From contig NZ_JAUJZH010000044.1 of assembly GCF_030486595.1 (NCBI RefSeq), positions 1 to 46,205 of the forward strand: a stretch of 46,205 bases of DNA, in the 5' to 3' direction. The first letter of the stretch is position 1; each line of letters begins with the position of its first letter. The position numbers were made by a program, and so were the translations under genes. The notes beneath the pieces were generated by a model. The model did not search any database and was not told where the DNA came from. It saw only the letters and a program-made list of their open reading frames with translations. This document shows positions 23,973-31,207 of the stretch, piece after piece. The DNA comes from Variovorax ginsengisoli (GTDB lineage: Bacteria; Pseudomonadota; Gammaproteobacteria; Burkholderiales; Burkholderiaceae_C).

Positions 23973-25337
23973 CTACTGCACCGCGTCGAACAATTGCCGG
24001 TCGACTTTCCAGTCCGGCCCGTAGGTGGCGTCGGCATAGGCGTACACCACGGCCGAACCCAGCAAGCCGTGCAGGACGTCGCCCTGGGCCGCGCGCCGGC
24101 TGATCACAGCGTTCAGCGCCCCCTTGCGCGCCAGGTCCTGCAGCGCCTGGTCGACCCAGCGCTTTAGCTGCGCCGGCTCGAGCGCCGCGACCTCCTTCTT
24201 CATCGCCTCGATCTGCTCGCGCAGCCAGTTCGCGCCTTCGAGACTGGGCGCCGGCGCGGGGGTTTCCGGCACCGGCTGCAGCACCACCGGCGGGACGGCG
24301 GCGCGAGGGTCGGCGGCGCCTTCGGTGGCGGGCTCGTTGCGCAGCAGCGAGCGCAGGTACGAGAAGGCGTTCTCGATGGTGCGCAGCGATTTGTTGGCGG
24401 CGCGCCGCTCGAGCACCTCGATCTGGGCCCGCACCCGCTCGTCGCCGAATTCCTTCAGCAGCCCTTCCAGCTTGATCTCGCGGATGCCCAGCGTTTCGGC
24501 CCGCAGCACCAGCGTGGCGTCGACCGGCTCGCCGGTGAGCGGCCGCTGCAGCGGCGCCTGCCGCTTCTTGCGCACCGCGAACTGGACCTCGGTGATCACC
24601 CTGCCCTGCTTGTGCTCGATCAGGTCGATCTCGAGATCGGTCTCGGCGTTGATCTCGACCACCGCGTCCTTGACCCGCTCGTTCTTGAACTTGCGCCATT
24701 CACGCCGCTCGGGACCAGGCCCGTTGCTGAGCGCGTCGACCCACCAGGTCACCGGCTTGCGGCTGGTGACCCCGCTCGGATTCTCCCGGTAGCGGGCGCA
24801 GATCTCGTAGAGCGCCACGGCGGTGTAGGAGCCCAGCTTGGCCAGCACGTCGAGGTCGATGCGGGCCCAGCGCTGCGGATCCCGAAGCGCCGCCATGATG
24901 GTCGGCGGATAGGACCAGCTGACCCAGTTCTCGCCACGCCTGAGCTCCAGCGCGACTTCGGACAGCATCGAAAAGCCGCGCCACTTGACGCCGTCGCCCG
25001 GCGCGGTCGACTCCCAGTCGACCTCCAGGCTGCGCATCTCAATCAGGTACTTCTTGGCGGCGGTGCGCTCGCTGCCGCTGGAGCCGGTGGTGCGCAGGAT
25101 GGCTGCCAGCGGGGCCTCGAACATGAAGTCGGCCGCGGGCATGCCGGGCAAGGCGACCAGCCGCGTCTGCGCCACCTGCAGCAGCGCGCTGTAGATGCGG
25201 CGACCGGTCAGGGTTACGCGGGCCGAGCGCGGCATCATCACGATCATCTCGTGCGGCTTCCTGAGCTCCAGCACGTCGTCGACGGCGTGGCTCATGACTG
25301 GCTTGTCGCCCGGATTTCCCGCGATCTGTTGGCTCAT
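23973..25337 (-). CDS. Plasmid/chromid replication initiator protein (Rep_3-like)
   Basis: 454 residues. The N-terminal ~250 residues fit the tandem winged-helix initiators (Initiator_Rep / Rep_3 superfamily): ARVTLTGRRIYSALLQVAQ, WARIDLDVLAKLGSYTAVAL and YEICARYRENPSGVTSRKPV. The remainder is a proline-rich linker and a helical C-terminus. It should bind the iterons upstream of its own gene (25405-25735) to open the origin and repress itself through the inverted repeat at 25354-25373. ATG at 25337 is the likely start, but no clear ribosome-binding site precedes it, and ATG 25295 or 25421 are alternatives. The order rep (minus), origin, parA, parB is typical of betaproteobacterial secondary replicons. 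Confidence 0.85.
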   Translation of the reverse strand: MSQQIAGNPGDKPVMSHAVDDVLELRKPHEMIVMMPRSARVTLTGRRIYSALLQVAQTRLVALPGMPAADFMFEAPLAAILRTTGSSGSERTAAKKYLIEMRSLEVDWESTAPGDGVKWRGFSMLSEVALELRRGENWVSWSYPPTIMAALRDPQRWARIDLDVLAKLGSYTAVALYEICARYRENPSGVTSRKPVTWWVDALSNGPGPERREWRKFKNERVKDAVVEINAETDLEIDLIEHKQGRVITEVQFAVRKKRQAPLQRPLTGEPVDATLVLRAETLGIREIKLEGLLKEFGDERVRAQIEVLERRAANKSLRTIENAFSYLRSLLRNEPATEGAADPRAAVPPVVLQPVPETPAPAPSLEGANWLREQIEAMKKEVAALEPAQLKRWVDQALQDLARKGALNAVISRRAAQGDVLHGLLGSAVVYAYADATYGPDWKVDRQLFDAVQ

Positions 25338-25353
25338 AACGGGGTCAATGTTA

Positions 25354-25373
25354 TGTCCAACGCCGTTTGGACA
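25354..25373. promoter_or_regulatory. Inverted repeat operator upstream of rep
   Basis: Perfect 7-bp arms TGTCCAA (25354-25360) and TTGGACA (25367-25373) with a 6-nt spacer, 17 nt before the rep start codon. The half-site TGGACA is the core of the nearby iterons. In Rep_3-type plasmids Rep monomers bind iterons while dimers bind an inverted pair of iteron halves at the rep promoter to repress it, so this is a likely autoregulatory site. Confidence 0.7.
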
Positions 25374-25404
25374 CAACCCCGTGCGGATTGAGGTACAGCG
25401 GCCC

Positions 25405-25735
25405 GAGCAAAACCTGGACATTTGTGCCGGGGGCCGACGCAGGAGATCCGATTAAAAGCTGGACGGTTGGCGAGAACGGGCCGCCCGGGTCGTCTTCGCA
25501 CCCCGATTAAAAGCCGGACATTGGCGCTTCCAGCGCTTTCGAAGGGCCCGGAATGAGCCTCAAAATGGCGCTTAAAACCTGGACATTGGCGTCAAGCTGG
25601 TGCGGAACCGGCCGAATCGGGCTGTGGACAAGGTGCACGAAGGCACCGATGTCGACCCGGACAGTTGGCGATGGAAGGCTGGACGGATCCGATCAGGAGC
25701 CGGACGCAAGCGATTAAAGTCTGGACATTCGGACC
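25405..25735 (+). repeat. Iteron array of the replication origin (about eight copies)
   Basis: Repeats with consensus CGATTAAAAGCYGGACATTGGCG, shown here as CGATTAAAAG + CYGGAC + ATTGGCG. The YGGAC cores start near 25415, 25460, 25515, 25580, 25658, 25680, 25701 and 25722. The last four are 21-22 bp apart, two DNA turns, while the first four are 45-78 bp apart. Copies 2, 3, 4 and 8 are the best; 5-7 are degenerate in the first half. All have the same orientation. They lie directly behind the rep operator and should be the Rep binding sites of oriV. Confidence 0.85.
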
Positions 25736-25859
25736 GTCAGAACATGCGTAAGCTGTTGATTTAATTGAAGAAAATCAAAGTTTCGACGGGCTTAATCTCT
25801 TGAATTTATTGAAGTTCCTTTCTTAATCTCCCGAGAGAGCTTAGGAAAAGGGCAAAAAC

Positions 25860-25911
25860 CGAAGAAGAGGGCCATCGCTTCAGGTGATGGATCGACGTTT
25901 CTTCGTTTTTT
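25860..25911 (+). terminator. Leader hairpin with T-run upstream of parA (possible attenuator)
   Basis: CGAAGAA (25860-25866) can pair with TTCTTCG (25899-25905), enclosing a second stem CCATC (25872-25876) with GATGG (25886-25890), and six T residues follow at 25906-25911. The shape is that of an intrinsic terminator reading toward parA, 52 nt before its start. It may stop transcripts coming out of the origin or attenuate parAB. Confidence 0.4.
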
Positions 25912-25962
25912 CGCGTGTGCCCTGCATAATCGCAAGACACTCCAACTTTCAAGGCAGATCCC

Positions 25963-27159
25963 GTGGACATCAAGCAAACCATCCGACGTCAAAACCTGGA
26001 GGATATCGAGCAGCAAGCCCACAAGATCGCCGGCATGATGGACCGGATTCGGTCTGCCATGCTGGCTCCCACCGCCGTGAAGTCTGCGCCCACGCTGAAG
26101 GCGGTGCAACTGGCGGACCTGTGCGGTGTCGACAAATCGAAGATCTCCTACCGCCTGACACGCGGTGACCTCCCGGCCGGCGAAATCCATGGCAACAGCC
26201 GCGAGTGGTCCATGGCGGAGGCCCAGAGCTGGGCCCGCGAACTGCGTGCTGAGCACCTGCGGCCGGAAGGCGCGGCCGGCATCACCATCACGGTGGCCAA
26301 CTTCAAGGGCGGCGTGGCCAAGACGACCTCGGCGGTGACCCTGGCCCAGGGCCTGTCGATGCGTGGACACCGTGTGCTGCTGGTCGACCTCGATCCCCAG
26401 GGCTCGGCCACGACCTTGTTCGGCGTGCTGCCGGACGCGGAGGTCGAGACCGAGCACACGGCGATGTCGCTGTTCACCGGCGACCAGGAGAACCTCCAAT
26501 ACGCCGTGCGCCCCACCTATTGGCCCAATATCGACCTGGTGTGCGCCGCGCCCCTGCTCTACGGAGCGGAATTCCATCTGCCAGCACGTCAGGCGCGAGA
26601 CCCGGGCTTCGAGTTTTGGCGCGTGCTCGACCGCGGTCTCGATCTTCCGCGTGAAGAGTACGACGTCATCGTGATCGACACCCCGCCTTCGCTGAGCTAC
26701 GTCACCATCAACGCCCTGATGGCCGCGGATGGCGTGATCATGCCTTTGCCGCCTTCGGCGCTGGACTTCGCGAGTTCGGCGCAGTTCTGGGATCTGTTCT
26801 CAGATCTGTGCAATCAGTTGGTGCGCAGCCGAGGCAAGGACAAGAGCTTCGAGTTCATCGATGTGCTGCTGTCGCGCGTCGAAGCCTCCGACACCGCCAG
26901 CTCGGTGGTGCGGCAGTGGGTGCTCGAGGGCTACGGCGACAAGGTGCTGCCGATCGAGATTCCAAAGACGGCGGTGGCCGCCACGGCGAGCGCGGAGTTC
27001 GGCACCGTCTACGACCTGCCGCGTGGCTCGGTGAATTCCAAGACCTTTTCACGGGCGCGGGTGGCCTACGACAGGATGTGCGAGTTGATCGAGCAGCAGA
27101 TCGAAGCGGTCTGGGCCCGCCAGGTGGCGGAGCGTCAAGTACTGGAAACGGCGGTTTGA
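25963..27159 (+). CDS. parA: ParA-family partition ATPase (type Ia, with N-terminal HTH)
   Basis: 398 residues, the length of P1 ParA. Residues ~45-105 form an N-terminal DNA-binding part (KAVQLADLCGVDKSKISYRL). The deviant Walker A is NFKGGVAKTTSAVTLAQG (about residue 116 on), Walker A' is VLLVDLDPQGS, and Walker B is VIVIDTPPSLSY. Type Ia ParA proteins position the replicon on the nucleoid and also repress the parAB promoter through their HTH. The start is GTG at 25963 with AAGGCAG upstream. parB begins one base after the parA stop, so the two are an operon. It faces away from rep across the origin. Confidence 0.95.
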   Translation: MDIKQTIRRQNLEDIEQQAHKIAGMMDRIRSAMLAPTAVKSAPTLKAVQLADLCGVDKSKISYRLTRGDLPAGEIHGNSREWSMAEAQSWARELRAEHLRPEGAAGITITVANFKGGVAKTTSAVTLAQGLSMRGHRVLLVDLDPQGSATTLFGVLPDAEVETEHTAMSLFTGDQENLQYAVRPTYWPNIDLVCAAPLLYGAEFHLPARQARDPGFEFWRVLDRGLDLPREEYDVIVIDTPPSLSYVTINALMAADGVIMPLPPSALDFASSAQFWDLFSDLCNQLVRSRGKDKSFEFIDVLLSRVEASDTASSVVRQWVLEGYGDKVLPIEIPKTAVAATASAEFGTVYDLPRGSVNSKTFSRARVAYDRMCELIEQQIEAVWARQVAERQVLETAV

Positions 27160-27160
27160 C

Positions 27161-28216
27161 ATGGGATTGAAAGACAAAGCCTCCAAGATCGACTTCGCAT
27201 CGATCATGCCGAGTTCGCAGCCCAACCCGGAACTCGCGAAACCCAAGACAGCGCCTGGCGCGATGATGGCCTTTGCCAACGACCAGCGCTCGGACCTGCT
27301 GCGCCAGAACGACGAACTACGGGCCCGGGCGGCACAGGTCGACGAACTGGAAGGACGCCTGAGCGAAGTTCGCGACGAACTGCGCAGCTGGGACGGTGCC
27401 TTGCCGGCGCGCCTGATCGACACCGCGGACATCGCGCGCAGCGAGTTCGCCAACCGGCATGCGTCCGCGTTCGAGGGGAAGCTGTTTGAGGATTTCAAGC
27501 GCGAGATCCAGGAAGCGGGACGCAACTCGCAGCCCATCAAGGTTCGTGCGATCGCGAACCCAGGCGACGGTCCGCACTATGAGCTGGTGTTCGGACATCG
27601 ACGCTACGAGGCCTGCCGCCAGATCGGCTTGCCGGTCTGGGCGGTGGTCGAGAACCTGGACGACCGAGCCTTGATCGAGGAAATGGATCGCGAGAATCGG
27701 GGCAGGGCGGATCCGTCTCCCTGGGAGCAGGGAATGACCTACCTGCGTGCGCTCGAGAAGGGTATCTATCCGTCGAACCGCCAGATGGCGGCCGCGCTCG
27801 GGGTGGACATCAGCAACCTCGGCAAGGCGATCGCGTTGGCCAGGCTCCCCGCCGCGGTGATCGCGGCCTTTCCCACGCCGCAGTCGATCCAGCTGGCATG
27901 GGCGACCGACCTAGGCAAGGCCATGACTGAGGACGAATCGGGGGTCTTGGCACGGGCGCAGGCGCTATCGACCGAAAAGACGGCCTTGCCGGCGAAGAGC
28001 GTTTTTGCGCGCCTTGTTTCACCTCCGTCGGTGGTGCCCGAGGCCGCCCCGTTGCCGGTGCAGGCGAGCCACGCGCTGAAGGTGGGCGGGCAAAAGGTGG
28101 GCTCGCTGAGGTTCGACGCCATCGGACGTCCTTCGATCAGGCTGTCGATCAAGCTGTCGGATGATCAGCAGAAGGCGTTGATCAAGGTGGTGCAGGGATT
28201 TGTCGATTCGATTTGA
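27161..28216 (+). CDS. parB: ParB-family centromere-binding protein
   Basis: 351 residues. The N-terminal CTPase part includes IKVRAIANP and the box FGHRRYEACRQIGL (the GERR-type motif), then ENRGRADPSPWEQGMTYLRAL and a HTH (PSNRQMAAALGVDISNLGKAIALARL) that should bind parS, and a C-terminal dimerisation part (SIKLSDDQQKALIKVVQGFV). An early helix (RAAQVDELEGRLSEVRDELR) looks coiled-coil. It would load on the palindromes just downstream (28242-28368) and pair with ParA. It starts 1 nt after the parA stop. Confidence 0.94.
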   Translation: MGLKDKASKIDFASIMPSSQPNPELAKPKTAPGAMMAFANDQRSDLLRQNDELRARAAQVDELEGRLSEVRDELRSWDGALPARLIDTADIARSEFANRHASAFEGKLFEDFKREIQEAGRNSQPIKVRAIANPGDGPHYELVFGHRRYEACRQIGLPVWAVVENLDDRALIEEMDRENRGRADPSPWEQGMTYLRALEKGIYPSNRQMAAALGVDISNLGKAIALARLPAAVIAAFPTPQSIQLAWATDLGKAMTEDESGVLARAQALSTEKTALPAKSVFARLVSPPSVVPEAAPLPVQASHALKVGGQKVGSLRFDAIGRPSIRLSIKLSDDQQKALIKVVQGFVDSI

Positions 28217-28241
28217 ATGCTGATTCAGGCTGGACCGAAGG

Positions 28242-28262
28242 GGGGTGGTTTCAAACCACCCC
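28242..28262 (+). terminator. Palindrome 1 after parB: intrinsic terminator and likely parS
   Basis: Arms GGGGTGGTTT and AAACCACCCC (10 bp, perfect) around a central C at 28252, followed at once by eight T residues. It is thus a text-book terminator for parAB, 25 nt after the parB stop. The centre GGTTTCAAACC is the same as in two further palindromes at 28309 and 28358, so it most likely also serves as a ParB-binding site. Confidence 0.75.
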
Positions 28263-28298
28263 TTTTTTTTATGTGCAGCCGGTGGAGAGGAAGATGAA

Positions 28299-28319
28299 GG
28301 GGTAGTTTCAAACTACCCC
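28299..28319. repeat. parS-like palindrome 2
   Basis: Perfect 10-bp arms GGGGTAGTTT and AAACTACCCC around C28309, 57 nt from the centre of palindrome 1. No T-run follows, so the shared sequence with palindromes 1 and 3 is not explained by termination. A centromere site for ParB is the simplest reading. Confidence 0.65.
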
Positions 28320-28347
28320 CCTCCCGCTCAGCCCGACGTCGCGCAAG

Positions 28348-28368
28348 GGGGTAGTTTGAAACCACTCC
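28348..28368. repeat. parS-like palindrome 3 (imperfect)
   Basis: GGGGTAGTTT, central G at 28358, then AAACCACTCC: one mismatch in the inner arms compared with palindromes 1 and 2. Its centre is 49 nt from that of palindrome 2. It lies 15 nt before the stop of the convergent gene at 28383. Confidence 0.55.
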
Positions 28369-28382
28369 CCCTCCTTGGCGAT

Positions 28383-29285
28383 TCAGCCCCGTCCGCTCTC
28401 GATACGCTCGAGCGTCCCAAGAATTTCGGACAACGTCGATTTCATGAGGCCCATGTCGCGGTCCCGCCGAGCTTCGGCGAGCGGATCGAATCCGGCAGCC
28501 GATGTCTGGGCGCTGCCGCCGAAGGCATCCTTGGCGCGCGCCACCACGTCATCCAGCTTGGTGATGAGGTTGTTGCGCAACGCCGAAAACTGGGCCAGTT
28601 CTCGCCGCACCGCAGCCATCTCTCGCATCAGCGCCGTGAGTTGCTCCTGGACCTCTTGGAGTGCGGGCCCGGACACCGCAGCAGGAAGCTCGGAGGCAGC
28701 CGTGGGCAGTGCCAGTGAAGGGCCGGCGGGCCCGAGAGCAGCCCGGAAGTGGTCGGCGGTCCGGGCGACTGCCAGTTCGAGGATGGCGTGAGAATCGGAG
28801 TCTGCCAGGAACGGCCACAGTTCGTAGACCCGGCCGATGGCTGCCGCGGTGCGCAATCTCAGACCCGGTCGACCGCCTCTCCGAGGGCGCTGCAGCACTT
28901 CATGCGTGAGAGATGAGGGGGCTTCGCTCGCATCGATATCCTCCTGGGTGGCCATGCAAGAACGGAACATGCCCGCGGCGCTCCATTTCTTGAGGGACGA
29001 ATCCGCAGGTGCGCGAACGCCATGGATCAGTGTGAGTATCCGCCCAAGCTCGGCCAAGGTGCAGACGGTGGGCCAGCCGTGGCTGGTAGTGGAAGAGGGG
29101 ATGGACCAACTCGGGGAGCTGGCGCCTCGGATGCTTTCTGTTTGGCGAGGGGCATCCGCTGAATGCGAGTCCGCTACAAATTCTGGCATCGCTGGGTCTT
29201 CATGGTTACTCAATAACCTAATTATGTCCGAAGGGCGACATTGCTCGCTCAAAAGCCCTGTGACGGCCACTGTTTCGTGAAACAT
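28383..29285 (-). CDS. Hypothetical protein convergent with parB, coiled-coil C-terminus
   Basis: 300 residues from the ATG at 29285, which has AGAGGGG just upstream; ATG 29189 is an alternative that removes a low-confidence N-terminus. A central part (CTLAELGRILTLIHGVRAPA, SSLKKWSAAGMFRSC) looks like a small helical DNA-binding or adaptor domain. It is followed by a basic stretch (RPRRGGRPGLRLRT) and a heptad-like helical region (LQEVQEQLTALMREMAAVRR, ELAQFSALRNNLITKLDDVV). This is the layout of KfrA/partition-accessory proteins, but I do not recognise a family. Its position next to parS-like sites and an orphan iteron suggests a role in replicon maintenance (inference). Confidence 0.65.
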   Translation of the reverse strand: MFHETVAVTGLLSEQCRPSDIIRLLSNHEDPAMPEFVADSHSADAPRQTESIRGASSPSWSIPSSTTSHGWPTVCTLAELGRILTLIHGVRAPADSSLKKWSAAGMFRSCMATQEDIDASEAPSSLTHEVLQRPRRGGRPGLRLRTAAAIGRVYELWPFLADSDSHAILELAVARTADHFRAALGPAGPSLALPTAASELPAAVSGPALQEVQEQLTALMREMAAVRRELAQFSALRNNLITKLDDVVARAKDAFGGSAQTSAAGFDPLAEARRDRDMGLMKSTLSEILGTLERIESGRG

Positions 29286-29391
29286 TCCCCTCTTTTTGTC
29301 GAGAAAACAGCGATAACTTGTTGTCACAGAAGAGAAAAATAAGATGCTTCGAAATGTCGTGAAACAGCGTGGCGGAAGGGCGTGGGTGACG

Positions 29392-29430
29392 CGATTAAAA
29401 GCTGGACACACACAATGTTGTCGTGCGACA
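29392..29430. repeat. Orphan iteron and adjacent palindrome
   Basis: CGATTAAAAGCTGGAC (29392-29407) is identical over 16 nt to iteron 2 of the origin 4 kb away. A perfect 12-bp palindrome TGTCG-TG-CGACA follows at 29419-29430. Both lie upstream of the hypothetical gene at 28383-29285. The site may titrate Rep, handcuff the origin, or place that gene under Rep control. Confidence 0.6.
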
Positions 29431-29629
29431 GAGTTGTTGTCGGTTCTCAGCTACCTCTGAACTTTTCTCACCTAACTCTGAACTCTCAGGGCCAGGCTAG
29501 CAGCCGGAGCGGCGCATCTTGAAGGCGAGCAGGGAAGAGAACGATGCGCCAGGCGCTGCTGGCTGGGGCGTGGGGCACCGAGCCATGGGCGTGAAGACCC
29601 GGCCACGCCGAGGCGGACGATCGATCTAG

Positions 29630-29995
29630 ACTTCCGCACCCGGCCAGGAGCGGAAGTTCGTTGCGTCGCTCCACCTTATCCTCCCGAATGGGTACGAGCG
29701 TGTTATTCCGCAGGTTTCACACCCCGAGAAATCAGCAGCTGTCGGACATGCTCGCGACGCTGAGCTCACCCGGAACGCAGGGCTCGTGTCGGGTGTGCCA
29801 GCCATCGGATTTCGCGAGATGGGCCGAATTCCCGGCCTGTGCGTCGCGCCGCTCGACCCACCCGTCTCGCGAAACATTCTCATAGCGACGCCCAAGCGGA
29901 CTTACAAGCGCCCTAACGTGAAGGCGGTCATCAGTCTCCTGTGCGAAGCCGTAGCGAGCCAGCCGCCGCCGCTGAAGCGTGCCGAGCTAGTCTGA
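29630..29995 (+). pseudogene. Probable 3' remnant of a LysR-family regulator gene
   Basis: An open frame without a plausible start runs from 29630 (after a TAG) to a TGA at 29993-29995. Its last ~60 residues (GLCVAPLDPPVSRNILIATP and KRTYKRPNVKAVISLLCEAV) match the C-terminal end of LysR effector domains, where the final strand and helix follow a dpp.vsR.l.i...k pattern. There is no HTH or first half upstream, so the gene appears truncated. It overlaps by 9 nt the convergent intact LysR gene. The rest of 29286-29630 holds no gene that I can see, apart from short direct repeats around CTCTGAAC (29453-29481). Confidence 0.45.
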
Positions 29996-30955
29996 GAGCA
30001 CGCCTTCGGTGCGCTTGGCCCTCGCGTCGGAGTTGAGCGATTGCGTCGTCCCCGCGAACCTAGGAACAACGCCGTCAAGCGCGCGCAGTACGGCGGCAAT
30101 TGCTGGTCGCCTGAACGTCCCTTGGACCATCGCCACAAAGATTCGGCGCACCATCAGCGGCGCAACCGGCACTACCGCGAAGGCTGGGTCGGCTGCCGCT
30201 GCCCGGAGCGCCAAGGCAGGGAGAACAGTGACCACATAGCCAGTGCGAACCATCTCGAGGGTTGCAGCCATGTTGCGGCAGCTGGCCACGACGCGTGGCG
30301 TGTAGCCAGCCTCATGGCATGCATTGACGATTTGCGCCTTGTAGGTCTGCGCGTTCCTGTTGATGGCCCAGTTCTCAGACGACAACTCCGAGACCTGAAT
30401 CGATGCTTCCTTGGCCAACCTGTGATTTGCGGCCATCACCACTGAAAAGTGGTCTTCATAGACAGGTCGGAAGTACAGCATGCTCGAGAGCGCTTCAGCG
30501 CTAATCGAGTCGTCGACCAACGCCAAATCGACCTGTTTTGCTGCCGCTGCTTTCAGGCTTTCGCCAGGCTCTAACTCTTCGAATCGCAAGTCCAGTTGCG
30601 GGAACTCACGCAGTAGGTCTTCGAATACCGCGGGGATGAAGGTGGTCGCAACGGACCCGAACGCGGAAATTCGAACCTCCCCAGCCACCGCGCCCTTGGC
30701 GGAGGCCAAGTCGGCTTCGATTTCGTTGACCAGGTCCAAAACCTTAGCTGACCGAGCGACGAGGCTCTCCCCGGCCAGAGTTAGCCGGACGCCGCGGCCC
30801 GACCGTTCGAAAAGCACCGCTCCTGTCTCTTGTTCGAGGATGGCGAGCTGCTGCGAAACAGCCGGGCGGGTCAGGTTTACGGCTTCAGCGACCTTGGCGA
30901 TGGTGCCCAGGACGGCGAGCTCGCTTAGAAGGTGAAGCCGGGAGAGATTCAGCAT
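29987..30955 (-). CDS. LysR-family regulator of the amino-acid operon (divergent)
   Basis: 322 residues with an N-terminal HTH (LSRLHLLSELAVLGTIAKVA, then LTRPAVSQQLAILEQETGAV) and an effector domain (GEVRISAFGSVATTFIPAVF; MVRTGYVVTVLPALALRAAA). It starts at 30955 and is divergent from the operon that begins at 31208, with a 252-nt shared region carrying a palindrome with T-N11-A spacing (31117-31135). It is therefore the likely regulator of the whole 31.2-46.0 kb operon, responding to its substrate or an intermediate. Confidence 0.9.
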   Translation of the reverse strand: MLNLSRLHLLSELAVLGTIAKVAEAVNLTRPAVSQQLAILEQETGAVLFERSGRGVRLTLAGESLVARSAKVLDLVNEIEADLASAKGAVAGEVRISAFGSVATTFIPAVFEDLLREFPQLDLRFEELEPGESLKAAAAKQVDLALVDDSISAEALSSMLYFRPVYEDHFSVVMAANHRLAKEASIQVSELSSENWAINRNAQTYKAQIVNACHEAGYTPRVVASCRNMAATLEMVRTGYVVTVLPALALRAAAADPAFAVVPVAPLMVRRIFVAMVQGTFRRPAIAAVLRALDGVVPRFAGTTQSLNSDARAKRTEGVLSD

Positions 30956-31116
30956 AAGGCGACAGAAAAACTAACGTTGTTTTACGCCTCTCAAGAGAGC
31001 ATGACACCCTCTACCTAGGGTTTTCCCCAAGGAAAAATAGGCGAAGATTCATTGCATGCAAGGAGCGCGCCAGGTCTTCAGGCTGCTTGCTCGTGATGAT
31101 TCAATAGGAAAGAAAA

Positions 31117-31135
31117 GCTTACGCTCTAGGTAAGC
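31117..31135. promoter_or_regulatory. Candidate LysR box upstream of the amino-acid operon
   Basis: GCTTAC (31117-31122) and GTAAGC (31130-31135) form a perfect inverted repeat with a 7-nt spacer and include T-N11-A (T31120, A31132), the LysR consensus form, 72 nt before the first gene. Further upstream, TTTTCC (31021-31026) and GGAAAA (31031-31036) form a second small inverted repeat. No other feature is seen in 30956-31207. Confidence 0.55.
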
Positions 31136-31207
31136 ATCTGTGGTCTTATCTTTCGAGACCCTTCTCCATAAAGTTCACTCCATTCCAAACAGGAGCGATT
31201 GAAAGTT

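Larger units (their letters stand above)
25338..25962. other. Replication origin region (oriV)
   Basis: A 625-nt gene-free stretch between rep and parA. It holds the rep operator (25354-25373), the iteron array (25405-25735), a possible DnaA box TTGTCCACA on the minus strand (25623-25631, one mismatch to TTATCCACA, though it could also be a degenerate iteron), and an AT-rich tract at about 25745-25835 with several ATTTAATTG/CTTAATCT-like runs that is a good candidate for the unwinding element. A hairpin with a T-run precedes parA (25860-25911). This is the only origin-like structure in the window. Confidence 0.8.

Noticed and set aside
25405..25735. Possible CRISPR array because of regularly spaced repeats
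   Set aside because: Repeats are about 20 nt, degenerate, partly contiguous, with irregular 21-78 bp spacing and no unique-spacer pattern or cas genes; they fit iterons next to a Rep gene.
29271..29284. TGTTTCGTGAAACA, resembling the universal parS site TGTTTCACGTGAAACA
   Set aside because: It lacks two central bases, is a single copy, and overlaps the proposed start codon of the 28383-29285 gene. The three GGTTTCAAACC-type palindromes next to parB are better parS candidates.
29286..29700. Search for an IS element or integrase to explain the composition change
   Set aside because: No transposase or integrase reading frame, terminal inverted repeats or target duplication can be supported; only short direct repeats are seen.
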